Origin: Kumtagia sp964244725
GTDB lineage: Bacteria > Pseudomonadota > Alphaproteobacteria > Rhizobiales > Rhizobiaceae
Direction: 5' to 3'
Length of the DNA stretch: 64,000 bases
NCBI GenBank assembly: GCA_964244725.1
Contig: CAXTJQ010000008.1
Span: 121,231-185,230, forward strand
This document shows positions 35,210 through 45,310 of the stretch, piece after piece. The first letter of the stretch is position 1. The number at the start of each line of letters is the position of its first letter. The notes under the pieces are model-generated. The model saw nothing but the letters and a program-made list of their open reading frames with translations. It had not been told where the DNA came from and searched no databases. The translations under genes were made by a program, and so were the position numbers.

Positions 35210-37864
35210 TCAGGACGCGGCGCGCCATTGGCGCGACCGGACGTAGGTTTCGAGGTCGGCGGCGCTCATCGGCAGCCCGAAGGCGAAGCCCTGCAGTATC
35301 GCGCAGCCCATCTTCTTGAGGATGCGGACATGCTGCATCGATTCGACGCCCTCGGCCACGACCTCGACGCCCAGCGTCTTGCCGATCTCGATGATCGATT
35401 CGACGAGGTGGCGCTGCCGCGCCGACCCGACGATCGGCTGGATCAGCTGGCGGTCGATCTTGAGCCGGCGCGGCTGCAGCTTGAGCAGGCTGACGATCGA
35501 CGCATGCCCCGTGCCGAAATCGTCGATCTCGATGTCGATGCCGAGTTCCTTGATGCGGTCGACATTCCAGGCGACCAGATCGTCGGTATCGTCGAGGAAG
35601 ATCGATTCCATCAGTTCGAACGAGACCGTGCCGGGCTTGATGTCGAGCTTGCCCAGCCCGGCGATCAGTTCCTCGTCGCGCAGGCGGCGCGCCGAAACGT
35701 TGACCGAAACGCGCGGAATGGCGAGACCCAGTTCGCTCCAGCGGGTGAAATTCGCCAGCGTCTGCTGCAGCACGAGCCGGTCGATCGCGGAGACGACGTT
35801 GAGTTCCTCGGCCGTCGTCAGGAACGCGTCGGGCGACAGCACGCCCTCCGTCGGGTGGTTCCAGCGCACCAGCGCCTCGACGCCCGAGATTTCCAGCGTG
35901 CGCGCGTCGAACTGCGGCTGGTAATAGGCGACGAATTCGTTGCGCTCGAGCCCGCCCAGAATGCCGTCGGAAATCCGCTTGCTGCGCAGGATGGTCGATT
36001 GCAGCTGGTCGGTGAAGAATTCGTAGCGGCTGCGCCCCAGGCTCTTGGCGCGATAGAGCGCGATGTCGGCGTTGACCAGAAGCTGGTCGGGCGGAATGCG
36101 CGCCCCCGCGTCGCTGGCGATGCCGATGCTGACGCCGAAGCGGCATTGGTGGCCGTCGTAGCTGACCGGCTGACGCATCTCGGCGATGATGCGGTCGGCC
36201 ATGTCCTGCAGCGTCGCCTTGCCGCTTCGGGTCACCGCGACGAATTCGTCGCCGCCGATGCGGGCGATGAAATCGTCCTCGCGCACGTTGCTGCGCAGCA
36301 CCTGCGCCGCATGGATCAACATCGCATCGCCGGCGGCGTGGCCGAGCGTGTCGTTGATCTGCTTGAAGCGGTCGAGATCGATATGCAGCAGGCCCACGCC
36401 CAGATCGCCGTAGACGCTTTCCTCCGCCAGTTCCACGAGGTGCTCGTCGAGGTAGCGGCGGTTGGGCAGGCCGGTCAGCGAATCATGCAGCGCGATGAAT
36501 TCGATCCTCGCCTTGGCGACCTCCAGTTCGGCGCTGCGCGTCTCGGCCAGCACCTTGGCCCGTTCGAGATCCTTGTTCAGCCGCACGTCGTCGGTCACGT
36601 CCCATTCGGCCCCGATCATCTTGGGCGACGGTTCGAGGAACAGGGTCGCATGGGTGCGGATGTGGCGCACGCCGCCGTCCGGCCTGACGATCCGGTAGGC
36701 CGACGAATAATGCCCGTCGCCGGTGACCGCGTCCTGGAAATCCTTCTCGGCCTTCGCCAGGTCGTCGGGATGAATCGATCCCGTCCAGTCCTCGTAGCGG
36801 CGCGGCGCATCGCTGCGCCGCGTGCCGTAGATTTCGTAGAGGCGGTCGTCCCAGATCACTTCGTCGCTGTTGACGTCGTGTTCCCAGACGCCGATGCGGG
36901 AGGCGTCGAGGGCCAGCTCCAGCCTGCGCGACAGGCGCCGAAGCTGCTTCTCGCTGCGTTCCAGCGCGAGATAGTTGCGCCGCCGCTCGCCGTAATAGCG
37001 CCCGCCGAACGCGATCGGCACGACCACGAAGGCGCCGGCGATCAGCATCAGGCCACGCAGCCACCAGGCATTGTCGGGGGTGGCGTTCCAGCCTGCCCGG
37101 GGCACCGCCTTGATCCGCCAATAGGTCGACGGCAACGAAATGGTCGCGACCACGGGGTGCTCGTCGACGATGTTCGGCCGGCCGAAGAACGGCGTTTCCC
37201 TCGACGATGTACCATCCGGCGTCGACAGCCCGATCTCGATGTCGTTCATGTCGTAGAGGCCGCTGTCGCGGTAAAGCCGGTCGACATCGATGACGGCCGA
37301 GACGATCCCCCAGAAGCGCCGCTTGGGGCCGTCCGGATCGATGAAGACCGGGAAGCGGCCGATGAATCCGTTGCCGCCCTGCTTGAGCTTGACCGGTCCG
37401 ACCAGAACCAGCCTGCCGGTGGCGCGGGCGCGCAACGCGCCCTCGCGCTGGGCGTCGTTGTTGCGGTAGTCGAGACCGATCGCAGCCTCGTTGCCGGCGC
37501 GCGGGTGGATCATGGCGATGACGAGGTCGGGCGCGGCCGCGACGTTGCGAAGCTGGCTGTCGTCGCGGAACAGGTTGGCGGCGAGCTGGGCGAAGCGCTC
37601 CTGGCCCATGTAGGGTTCGCTGACGATGGTCGAGACGAGCCCCCGCACGAGCTGGATGTTGCCGTTGACCATGCCTTCGAGCCGGGCCCTGAAGACGTTC
37701 ACCTTGGCCAGCGTCTCGGCGCGCATCTGCTGTTCGAACAGGACGTGGTTCTGGTGATCCGCGAACAGGGCAAGCGCCGACACGAACACGGCCGCGACGA
37801 CCGCCGGCAGGTAAGCCAGCGATACCATGCCGCCGAGCATCTTGCGCATCCGAAGCCTGTTCAC
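35210..37864 (-). CDS. Membrane CHASE-PAS-GGDEF-EAL c-di-GMP protein
   Basis: The product has 884 residues. Two membrane helices (about 14-34 and 269-290) bracket a periplasmic CHASE-like sensor (about 45-255). A PAS domain (about 320-430) leads into GGDEF (intact GGDEF at 537-541, with an RxxD inhibition site at 528-531) and EAL (EALVRW at 663-668, DDFG in EIDDFGTGHAS, VVAEGVES). Both synthesis and hydrolysis residues look complete, so either activity is possible and may be set by the sensor. The start at 37864 puts the first helix in the right place. Only one gene of its operon can be inferred. Confidence 0.93.
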   Translation of the reverse strand: MNRLRMRKMLGGMVSLAYLPAVVAAVFVSALALFADHQNHVLFEQQMRAETLAKVNVFRARLEGMVNGNIQLVRGLVSTIVSEPYMGQERFAQLAANLFRDDSQLRNVAAAPDLVIAMIHPRAGNEAAIGLDYRNNDAQREGALRARATGRLVLVGPVKLKQGGNGFIGRFPVFIDPDGPKRRFWGIVSAVIDVDRLYRDSGLYDMNDIEIGLSTPDGTSSRETPFFGRPNIVDEHPVVATISLPSTYWRIKAVPRAGWNATPDNAWWLRGLMLIAGAFVVVPIAFGGRYYGERRRNYLALERSEKQLRRLSRRLELALDASRIGVWEHDVNSDEVIWDDRLYEIYGTRRSDAPRRYEDWTGSIHPDDLAKAEKDFQDAVTGDGHYSSAYRIVRPDGGVRHIRTHATLFLEPSPKMIGAEWDVTDDVRLNKDLERAKVLAETRSAELEVAKARIEFIALHDSLTGLPNRRYLDEHLVELAEESVYGDLGVGLLHIDLDRFKQINDTLGHAAGDAMLIHAAQVLRSNVREDDFIARIGGDEFVAVTRSGKATLQDMADRIIAEMRQPVSYDGHQCRFGVSIGIASDAGARIPPDQLLVNADIALYRAKSLGRSRYEFFTDQLQSTILRSKRISDGILGGLERNEFVAYYQPQFDARTLEISGVEALVRWNHPTEGVLSPDAFLTTAEELNVVSAIDRLVLQQTLANFTRWSELGLAIPRVSVNVSARRLRDEELIAGLGKLDIKPGTVSFELMESIFLDDTDDLVAWNVDRIKELGIDIEIDDFGTGHASIVSLLKLQPRRLKIDRQLIQPIVGSARQRHLVESIIEIGKTLGVEVVAEGVESMQHVRILKKMGCAILQGFAFGLPMSAADLETYVRSRQWRAAS

Positions 37865-37993
37865 CGTCCGGTCGTCTCCAAGTCGCTGGTGCAGAACCTG
37901 GAGACGATGACAGCCAAACTTTAAGCTTGGCTTTCGCTTCGACCTTAAAATGATCTTAAAAGTCGAACTGAAAGCGGGTTGCGCTTGGGCTGG

Positions 37994-38182
37994 TCAGTCG
38001 CGCTGCTTGTCGCCGGCGCTCTTTCCATCCGAGCTTTTCGCGCGCTCCTCGAAGCGTTGCGCGCCTTTCTCCAGATCGTGGCCGGTTTCGGCCTCTACCT
38101 TCCGTTCCTCGCGCTTCGCCTCCTGCTCAAGGCCTTCGGCCGCCTGTTTGCCGGCTTTCGTCGGCGCCTGTTCGATACCCAT
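37994..38182 (-). CDS. Small hydrophilic charged protein
   Basis: The product has 62 residues, very rich in Glu, Lys, Ala and Gly (GKQAAEGLEQEAKREERKVE, and RFEERAKSSDGKSAGDKQRD at the end), probably helical and soluble, like CsbD/LEA-type stress proteins, though no family is recognised. The start at 38182 has a strong GGGAGGAA ribosome site seven bases upstream. It is the inner part of a longer open frame that extends to 38413. It lies upstream of the GGDEF-EAL gene on the same strand. Confidence 0.6.
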   Translation of the reverse strand: MGIEQAPTKAGKQAAEGLEQEAKREERKVEAETGHDLEKGAQRFEERAKSSDGKSAGDKQRD

Positions 38183-38318
38183 GGTCGTTCCTCCCACGCC
38201 CCGATCGGCGTCGTTCACGAACGCTTGGCGCGATGCCAATGTTCCGGCGCGCGCCCGCGTCTGTCCGAGGCCCGGCGGCAGCCTGCCATCCTCTGGCTCG
38301 CGGCGTCTCAATCGTGCC

Positions 38319-41243
38319 ATGAAGACTGCGCAGAAGGCCGGTTTGACGGCCGTGTCGGGTGGCGGAATGAAGGCGGCGCATCTGAGTGCGATCAGGCTCT
38401 TGACGGCCGTCATCGCGCTTGTCGTTCAGTGCGTTGGCGCGACCGTCTCGAGGGCCGAAGAGCATGCGCTGCGCGGCGTCGCGCTGGTGATCGGCAACGG
38501 CGCCTACGAACACCTGCCCGCGCTCGCCAACCCGGAAAACGACGCACGCGCCGTCGAGGATACGCTCAACGCGCTCGGCTTCGATACGCGCGTCAGCGCC
38601 GACCGCGACGCGGCTCGGCTGAAGCGCGATCTCGGGCGCTTCGCGGAGGATGCGCGCGATGCAGATGTCGCGGTGCTCTACTATTCCGGCCACGGCATCG
38701 AAGCCGGCGGCGAGAATTTCCTGGTGCCGGTCGACGCCGACCTCTCGGCGCTCGACGACGCGGCGGGAAAACTCGTTCCCGTTTCCGGCCTGCTGCGCAC
38801 GCTTTCGGCGGAGGTTCCGGTCGCCATCGTGATGCTGGACGCCTGCCGCAACAGCCCGTTCCCCGACAACGCAACGATCCGGCTGGCGCCGGGAACGGCG
38901 CCGGTGGCGGTCGGCCCGGCCGGACTAACCGCCGAGCGCGGCGCGGTCTCGCTCGCGGGAGACGCGGGCCGGCCGGCGCTCGCCGAAGACAGCCTCGGCA
39001 CGGTCATCGCCTTCGCGGCCGAGCCCGGCAAGGCCGCGCTCGACGGGACGGCCGGCGGCAACAGCCCCTACGCAGCCGCCGTGGTGCGCCATCTCTCGGC
39101 GATGGCCGGCGAGGAATTCGGGCTGGTCATGCGGATGGTGGCCGAGGAGGTCTATCTCAGGACCGGCGGCAAGCAGCGGCCCTGGGTCAACGAAAGCATG
39201 CGCCGGCTGCTCTATTTCGGCGCCACGCCCCCGCAGCCCAGCGGCATGGACGGCGACATCCTGCGCGAGCGGCGGCAACTGCTGATCACGATTTCCGACC
39301 TTCCCGATCCCGAGCGCCGGCAGGTCGAACGGGTCGCTGCCGAAGGCGGCGTCCCGATGGACGCGCTCTACGGCATGCTGCGCACGCTCGGCGCCGACAC
39401 GTCGGGCGATCCGGCGAAGCTCGAACAGGCGCTGCGCGGGCAGACCGACAGGCTGAAAGGCATTCTCGCCGAGCGCGCCACGCTCTCCGAAAGCGATGCC
39501 GAACTCGCCTTGCTGACGGCGACGGCGCGTCATGCCGTCGAGGAGGGCGCGCTCGCCACCGCCTTGCAGATCCACGAGCGCATCAAGGCGCGCGTCGCCA
39601 TCCTGTCGCGGTCGCTGGAGGACACCGAGGCGGCCCTGCGCGCCCGCCACGTCGAGTTTGCCGAAGCTTACGCCCGCAGCGGCGATTCCTACGCGCTGGC
39701 CTTCAACCACCGGCAGGCCGCCGAGGACTACGGCCGGGCCTACGAGGAGGTGCGGCGCTGGGACGATGCGCTCGCCTGGCGCTATCGCTTCTTCCAGATG
39801 AACGCGCTGGTCGCGCATGGCCAGATCCGCGGCGACAGAGCGGCGATCGCGCAGGCGGTCGCGCTCGCCCCGGAAACGGCCGCGCTCGCGCAACGGCTGC
39901 CGACGAGAAGCGAATGGGCCGACACGCAGCAGGCGCTCGGCCGCGCGCTCATCGCGTTGGCCGACTACGATCTCACGACCGGTTCGCTGCAGAAGGCGGT
40001 GGCGGCCTTCGACGCCGCCGCCGCGGTCCACACGCGCGAGAGCGGGCCGGCCGTCTGGGCGCAGATGCAGTTCGAGATCGGCCAGGTCCAGTTCAGCCTG
40101 GCGATGCGCGAAAGCTCCAACCACGATCTCGACGCGGCGCTGCAATCCTACGACCGCGCGCTGACGGTCTTAACCCGCGAGTACGATCCCTATTCCTGGG
40201 CCTGGGGCCACTACTTCATCGGCAACGCCCAGGCCATGATGGGCACGCGCGGCGGTGGAACACAGGCGCTGGAGAAGGCGCTCGCCGCCTATCGCGCGGC
40301 GCTTTCGGTCATCACCCGCGCGCAATACCCGGTCGACTGGAGCTCGATGCAATTCTCCTACGCCTTCGCGCTCGGGCGGATGGGCATGCTGACCGGCGGC
40401 ACGGCCTACCTGACGCAGTCGGCGGACGCCTTCGAGGACGTGGTGGACGCCGTCTCGCGCGACAATTTCCCGCTCGCCTGGGCCGAGAGCAAGTCGCGCC
40501 TCGCTGAAGCCTGGAGCTTCCTCGGCGAGCGGACAGGCGACATCGCGACGCTCGACAATGCCTACGACGCGTTTACCCAGGCGCTCGCCGAGCAGACCCG
40601 CGAGCGCACCCCGTTCAACTGGGCCGCGACGCTCGGCAACCGCGCGACCGTGCTCAGCCTGCAGGGCGAGCTGCAGCGCGATCCCGTCAAGCTGGAGCGC
40701 GCCATCGCCGATTACGCGCTGGCCGAGGAGGTGATCCGCCGCGATGTCTCGCCGCTGGTCTGGGCGACCGTGCAGACAAAGCTCGGGCGCGCGCTCGGCG
40801 CGCTCGCCAGGCTGCGCGGCGACAAGGGCATGGCGGTGCGCGCCGTCGAGGCGCATCTCTCCGCCATCGACATCCGCAACGCCGACAGCCTGCCGCTCGA
40901 CCGGGCCGACGCGCAGCACAATCTCGGCATCGTCATGCTCGATCTGGCCGAAAGCGAGCCGGGCGGCCCTTGGATCGATTACGCCCTGAACGCCTTCGAC
41001 GGCGCGATGGCGCTGCAGAGCGCGCAGACCGTGCCACAGCTGTGGGCCGAATCCAGCCGGCTGCTGGCGCGCGCCAAGATCCTCGACGGCGAGCGGCGCA
41101 ACGACCGCGCGCCGCTGCAAGAGGCGATCGCGCTGCTGCGGGGTTCGGCCGCCTATTTCGCGGCGAGCGGCTTCCATCGCTACGACGGTTATGTCAGCGA
41201 CAATCTCGCGCGCGCCGAAACGGACCTCGCGAGGCTGAAATGA
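38319..41243 (+). CDS. Secreted caspase-family protease with TPR array
   Basis: The product has 974 residues. A signal peptide region (to about residue 47) is followed by a peptidase C14 (caspase) domain (about 50-290). The catalytic dyad is visible: His125 in VLYYSGHGIEAGG and Cys176 in IVMLDACRNSPF. From about 400 to the end is a long tetratricopeptide array with a repeated ending of the type VITRAQYPVDWSSMQFSYA. Prokaryotic caspase homologues act in stress, signalling or toxic roles; here export to the periplasm is predicted. The frame opens at 37950; I chose the ATG at 38319, with a second possible start at 38367. Confidence 0.87.
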   Translation: MKTAQKAGLTAVSGGGMKAAHLSAIRLLTAVIALVVQCVGATVSRAEEHALRGVALVIGNGAYEHLPALANPENDARAVEDTLNALGFDTRVSADRDAARLKRDLGRFAEDARDADVAVLYYSGHGIEAGGENFLVPVDADLSALDDAAGKLVPVSGLLRTLSAEVPVAIVMLDACRNSPFPDNATIRLAPGTAPVAVGPAGLTAERGAVSLAGDAGRPALAEDSLGTVIAFAAEPGKAALDGTAGGNSPYAAAVVRHLSAMAGEEFGLVMRMVAEEVYLRTGGKQRPWVNESMRRLLYFGATPPQPSGMDGDILRERRQLLITISDLPDPERRQVERVAAEGGVPMDALYGMLRTLGADTSGDPAKLEQALRGQTDRLKGILAERATLSESDAELALLTATARHAVEEGALATALQIHERIKARVAILSRSLEDTEAALRARHVEFAEAYARSGDSYALAFNHRQAAEDYGRAYEEVRRWDDALAWRYRFFQMNALVAHGQIRGDRAAIAQAVALAPETAALAQRLPTRSEWADTQQALGRALIALADYDLTTGSLQKAVAAFDAAAAVHTRESGPAVWAQMQFEIGQVQFSLAMRESSNHDLDAALQSYDRALTVLTREYDPYSWAWGHYFIGNAQAMMGTRGGGTQALEKALAAYRAALSVITRAQYPVDWSSMQFSYAFALGRMGMLTGGTAYLTQSADAFEDVVDAVSRDNFPLAWAESKSRLAEAWSFLGERTGDIATLDNAYDAFTQALAEQTRERTPFNWAATLGNRATVLSLQGELQRDPVKLERAIADYALAEEVIRRDVSPLVWATVQTKLGRALGALARLRGDKGMAVRAVEAHLSAIDIRNADSLPLDRADAQHNLGIVMLDLAESEPGGPWIDYALNAFDGAMALQSAQTVPQLWAESSRLLARAKILDGERRNDRAPLQEAIALLRGSAAYFAASGFHRYDGYVSDNLARAETDLARLK

Positions 41244-41442
41244 CCGCTCGTCGCAATCATCCCGCTTCGCCGGCCGCGCGGGGTCTTTCCTCTGCAATGG
41301 CGCTATGCAATCTTCGCCCTCACGAAGAAATACCGATGCCAGGATCGATGCCCATCCCGCCATTCACGGCCGTTTTCCCGACGATGCCCATCCCGCGACC
41401 CCGTCGGCGCGGGATCGCGGTCGGTTGAAGGCGCGCGCGGCG

Positions 41443-42930
41443 ATGCGGCGGACATGGCTCGCGGCCGGCCTGGTCGCGCTCTGCGCGCGGCCGCTCGCCG
41501 CCCAGGCGCCACCGCCCGCGCCCGTCAAGCCGACCGTCTCGGTGGTCACCGGCGTCGCCCCGGACGATATCCTGAAAATCCGCATGAAGGCGTCGCCGAC
41601 CGGTCCGGTCAGGGAGCGCGTGCCCAACGGGTCGATCCTGAAGAATTTCGGCTGCAGCGACGTCAACGGCTACAGCTGGTGCCAGGTCGAGGCGGTCGGC
41701 AATCCCGAAGCGCATGGCTGGACTCCCGCGCGGTATCTGCGCGCGGCCGAATCCGGAGAAGCCGCGCTGGTCGATCTGAGCATGGCCGTCAACGCCGAGG
41801 CCGATGTCGCAACGGCGCCCGAACCGGCCCCGGCCGCGACTACAGTCGCGCCGGACGCAGCCGGCGTCGTTTCCGTCGCCGTGGCGGCGGCGCAGATCCC
41901 GATGCCGACGCTGGCTCCGGTCGCCATACCGTTCGCGGCGGCGCCGGAAACGACGGTCGTCGCGCCCGCGCCGTCGATCGCGCCCGCCGAGGCCCCGCCG
42001 GTGGAAACGCCTGCCGCGACGGTCGCCGCGCCGCCGGCCGCGAGCGACCCGGCCGAATCCGCCGCAGCGTCGCCGCCGCCCGCCGCCGCGGCCGAAGCAG
42101 CCCCGCCGGCCGCGCCGCGGCGACGGGCGATGAGCGAGTGGGACAGGGTGGCCTTCGCCGCCAGGGCCCTGCTTGTCGGCGAGCCCGACGAGCCGGTCGC
42201 GGACGACGCCGCGGCGGAGCCGACGCCGCCCGCTCCCGTCGCGGCGGCGAGCGACCCGGCCCCGGCGGCCGCATCCGCGCCGGCGGAGGCCCAACCGACA
42301 AGCGACGGGCGCAGGGACCGCCCGGTCCCGGCGAGGATCGACCTTTCGGCGCGGCTCGACGCCGACGCCGGCGCGTCGCCCGCGCTCGAGGCGCAAAGGA
42401 AATCGGCCGAGACGATCGGCAGGACCGCCGCCGAGGACGCCTATGCCCTGGCCTTCGCCGCGATGGACGACCCCCTGCCGGCGGCCGAACCCGAAGCCTC
42501 GGCGCTCGAGGCTCCCGACGAGACCTTCGCCGCCCCCGATGTCGCCCCGGTCCCGAGCGCGCGGCCGGCGTCCCCCGACGCGCCTTCGCTCGATCCGCTC
42601 GCCGTTGGGCAGACCTCCGCCCTGGACCCGTCGACGGTCTCGCTCCCGGCCGCCGAGGCGGTCGCCGTCGACATCTCCTGCGCGCGCTATATTGGCCAGC
42701 CGATGACGCGCTGCGCGGCCGCCGTCGCGCGCATGGCCGAGGACGCCGCCGACGTGACCGTCACCTGGCCCGACGGCGGCGCGCGTCTGCTGCGCTTCCG
42801 GTCCGGCAAGCCCGAAAGCTCCAATGCGCGCGGCGCGTTGCGGGCGACCCGCGAGGGCGACCTCAACATGATCCGCGTCGGCGCGTCCGAGCGCTTCGAA
42901 ATCCTCGACGCCCTGGTGTTCGGCGGCTGA
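41443..42930 (+). CDS. Secreted SH3-like protein with long Ala/Pro linker
   Basis: The product has 495 residues. The signal peptide (MRRTWLAAGLVALCARPLAA) precedes an SH3-like domain (about 30-105: VTGVAPDDILKIRMKASPTG, and NGYSWCQVEAVG). A very long Ala/Pro-rich low-complexity linker (about 110-410) leads to a C-terminal domain of about 90 residues (CARYIGQPMTRCAAAVARMA, VTVTWPDGGARLLRFRSGKP). It lies 200 bases after the caspase-TPR gene on the same strand and may be its partner. The frame opens at 41305; the ATG at 41443 begins the signal peptide. Confidence 0.75.
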   Translation: MRRTWLAAGLVALCARPLAAQAPPPAPVKPTVSVVTGVAPDDILKIRMKASPTGPVRERVPNGSILKNFGCSDVNGYSWCQVEAVGNPEAHGWTPARYLRAAESGEAALVDLSMAVNAEADVATAPEPAPAATTVAPDAAGVVSVAVAAAQIPMPTLAPVAIPFAAAPETTVVAPAPSIAPAEAPPVETPAATVAAPPAASDPAESAAASPPPAAAAEAAPPAAPRRRAMSEWDRVAFAARALLVGEPDEPVADDAAAEPTPPAPVAAASDPAPAAASAPAEAQPTSDGRRDRPVPARIDLSARLDADAGASPALEAQRKSAETIGRTAAEDAYALAFAAMDDPLPAAEPEASALEAPDETFAAPDVAPVPSARPASPDAPSLDPLAVGQTSALDPSTVSLPAAEAVAVDISCARYIGQPMTRCAAAVARMAEDAADVTVTWPDGGARLLRFRSGKPESSNARGALRATREGDLNMIRVGASERFEILDALVFGG

Positions 42931-43016
42931 GCCGGCCGGCGAAAGTTTTATCGCCGCTGTCGGTCCTGGCGGCGCCGCTCCGTCTTCAGGGCATCGAGCA
43001 AACGGGAGACACGGAC

Positions 43017-43634
43017 ATGCGCAAGATCCTCGCCGCCACCTTCGTCAGCCTCGACGGAATCATGCAGGCGCCGGGCGGGCCGGACGAAGACACGGAATTA
43101 AATTTCCGCCTCGGCGGCTGGACCTTCCCCTTTTTCGACGCGGCGCTCGGCGCGTCGATGGGCGAGCTGTTCGGCCAACCGTTCGACCTGCTGCTCGGCC
43201 GCAAGACCTACGACATCTTCGCCGCTTACTGGCCGCGCGCAGCCCCCGACGATCCGATCGGCGGCGTGTTCAACCGCGTCGTCAAATATGTCGCGACGCA
43301 TTCGCGCGCGCCCCTTGACTGGGAAAACAGCCGTTCGCTGGGCGACGACATCGTCGCGACGCTGACCGGGCTCAAGGCCGGCGAGGGGCCGACGCTGCTC
43401 ATCCAGGGCTCGGGCGACCTGATCCAGACGCTGCTCGCCCATGGCCTGATCGACGAGTTCCGCCTGATGATCTTCCCGGTGGTGCTCGGCCGCGGCAAGC
43501 GTCTGTTCGCATCCGGCGCTATCCCCGCCGCGCTCAAGCTCACCGCCTCGCAAAGCTACCCGACCGGCGTCATCACCGCGACCTATGTCCCCGACGGCGA
43601 GGTCAGGACGGGATCGTTCGCGCTGGAGGAATAG
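43017..43634 (+). CDS. Dihydrofolate reductase-fold protein (RibD C-terminal type)
   Basis: The product has 205 residues. The N-terminus RKILAATFVSLDGIMQAPGG, then the LLLGRKTYDIFAAYWP motif and the C-terminal FRLMIFPVVLGRGKRLFASG define the widespread DHFR/RibD-C-like family (YyaP/YwjB type). It probably binds NADPH; the substrate is unknown and it is not a housekeeping folA. The ATG at 43017 follows GGGAGACACGG. Confidence 0.9.
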   Translation: MRKILAATFVSLDGIMQAPGGPDEDTELNFRLGGWTFPFFDAALGASMGELFGQPFDLLLGRKTYDIFAAYWPRAAPDDPIGGVFNRVVKYVATHSRAPLDWENSRSLGDDIVATLTGLKAGEGPTLLIQGSGDLIQTLLAHGLIDEFRLMIFPVVLGRGKRLFASGAIPAALKLTASQSYPTGVITATYVPDGEVRTGSFALEE

Positions 43635-43802
43635 CCCGGCGAGACTACGCCCGGCCATCGCCAACCTCGGACCGGAAAACCATCCTCTCGTCCCCTCGCC
43701 AGCGCAGGCGCGGCTGCGATGCTTCGACGGATTGACAGTCCCCGTCGCGGGCGATACCCGCAACGGCCGTTCATCAGGCGACATCGGGAAGCACGACGAG
43801 AC

Positions 43803-44189
43803 ATGAACCGCAGCGCCGCCGCCGCTCTCCTCGCGCTCGTGCTCGCCGCGTGCCAGCCGGCCGCGATCGAGACGCCGGTCAAGGCCGAGCCGGCCCAGCC
43901 GGCGATGCCGACGCTCGCCGGGCCCGACCTCAAGGCCTTCATCGCCGGCAGGTCGCTGCGCTACCAGTATTACGGCGCCGTCTCGACCTATCTGGCCGAC
44001 GGCACGTACCGCTACCGCGACTACGAGGTGCGCGACAGCGGCGTCTGGTCGATCGCCGGCGATGCGGTCTGCATCACCTTCGCCGATGGCGGCCGCCGCT
44101 GCGACCGCTACGCCATGGTCGGCCGAGACTATTTCCGCATCGAGGAAGGCGGCCGGCAGACCAAGGTCGACGGGGTCGGGCCGGCCTGA
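43803..44189 (+). CDS. Small lipoprotein, unknown function
   Basis: The product has 128 residues. The lipobox ALVLAACQ at the end of the signal peptide predicts lipid attachment. The mature domain contains LKAFIAGRSLRYQYYG, TYLADGTYRYRDYEV, SGVWSIAGDAVCITFADGGR and RCDRYAMV, a beta-rich pattern with two Cys that is common in Rhizobiales hypothetical proteins. No function is assigned. The nearest neighbours are a convergent DUF930 gene and the DHFR-fold gene upstream. Confidence 0.8.
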   Translation: MNRSAAAALLALVLAACQPAAIETPVKAEPAQPAMPTLAGPDLKAFIAGRSLRYQYYGAVSTYLADGTYRYRDYEVRDSGVWSIAGDAVCITFADGGRRCDRYAMVGRDYFRIEEGGRQTKVDGVGPA

Positions 44190-44239
44190 GGCCGCGCTTG
44201 TATCGCAATGCCGATCGGCTCGGCGATCTTGCCGCCGCG

Positions 44240-45310
44240 CTATTGCAAGGGCAGTCCGCGCCGCTCCAGCTCGCTGCGCTCCAGGAAATCGCCGACGCGG
44301 AAGTCGAAGCCCACCACCCGCGTGGCGTCCGGGTCGACCTCGCAGCGGAAGCTCAGCCCGCGCCATTCCCCGCCGACGCGGATCGCACCTTTCGTCACCT
44401 GCAGGACCACACCACTGTCCAGAGGGTAGGTCGGCAGAAGGTCGGGAAAATAGGGCGGCGAGCCGCTCAGCAGCCGTTCGCGCAATTCGGCGGCGCAGAG
44501 CCGCCCGCCGCGCACCCTGCGCGGCACGCCGTCCATCGCGGTCGTGGCGACCGGATCGCCGGTCGCCTGCCGTGAGAACTGCTTCCTCGCGTCCCCGGAC
44601 TTTGCCGCCGGCGCGCCGGCAGCCTTCGCCGGCTTGGGAGTCGGCGGGCTGGATGGCTTGGGTAGCGCCGCGTCCCTGCTCGCCTCCGTTACGGCGGGCG
44701 GCCTTTGCGACTCCTCCGGCCGGCTCGCCGCGCCCAGCGTCTGTGGTGGCGTGGCCTTGTCGCCGGCGCCCTTGCCGTCGGGAATTCCACCAGGCGTCTG
44801 ATCCGGCGCTGGCGACGATTCCCGCTGCGCCGTGGCGTCGGCCGGCGCGGACGGGGTCTCGGCGGCCGGCTTCACGCTCGCCGCCGCCGGCGCGTCGGCC
44901 TCCGGCGCTTCCTGCGCGCCACCGTTCTCCGCATTGTTCCCGGCTGGCGACTGTCGAGGGCCGGCATCCTTCTCGCCGTACCGGAAGACGCGCTCCAGCG
45001 CCGGCATGCGGGCGCTCGGAGCAGGCGCGTCGCGCTTCGGCGACGGCTTGGCCTCGGCTTTCTCCGGCGTCTTCGGCTCCGGCTTTTCCGGCTGCGGCGC
45101 GGGCTTTGCCGGCGCGGGTTTCAACTCCTTCTTCGCCTGCTCCGGCGGCCTGGGCGGCGGCACCAGCTCCACGTCGATCGCCTGCTCCTTCTCCGGTTCC
45201 GGCAGCGAGATCGGAAACGCGATGAGTAGGGCGATCATGAGATGCGCGAGGACGGAGACCGGCCACGCCGCCCTCCGCACCCAGCCTCCGTCCTTCGGCT
45301 CGACATCCAT
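44240..45310 (-). CDS. TonB-like DUF930 protein
   Basis: The product has 356 residues. A membrane anchor (AAWPVSVLAHLMIALLIAFP) is followed by a Pro/Lys/Glu-rich spacer (about 50-260, many PKP/PAP units), then a C-terminal DUF930-type domain (AELRERLLSGSPPYFPDLLP, and VGGEWRGLSFRCEVDPDATR). The layout mimics TonB (anchor, periplasm-spanning spacer, terminal domain), but the end domain differs. No ExbB/ExbD genes are nearby. The start at 45310 (MDVEPKDGGW) is preferred over the longer 45346. Confidence 0.8.
   Translation of the reverse strand: MDVEPKDGGWVRRAAWPVSVLAHLMIALLIAFPISLPEPEKEQAIDVELVPPPRPPEQAKKELKPAPAKPAPQPEKPEPKTPEKAEAKPSPKRDAPAPSARMPALERVFRYGEKDAGPRQSPAGNNAENGGAQEAPEADAPAAASVKPAAETPSAPADATAQRESSPAPDQTPGGIPDGKGAGDKATPPQTLGAASRPEESQRPPAVTEASRDAALPKPSSPPTPKPAKAAGAPAAKSGDARKQFSRQATGDPVATTAMDGVPRRVRGGRLCAAELRERLLSGSPPYFPDLLPTYPLDSGVVLQVTKGAIRVGGEWRGLSFRCEVDPDATRVVGFDFRVGDFLERSELERRGLPLQ

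Noticed and set aside
34274..37924. 1216-codon open frame on the plus strand opposite the zinc peptidase and GGDEF-EAL genes
   Set aside because: It is antisense to two genes with clear domains, its product is Arg/Asp/Ala-rich without any domain, and long antisense frames are expected in DNA of this GC content.
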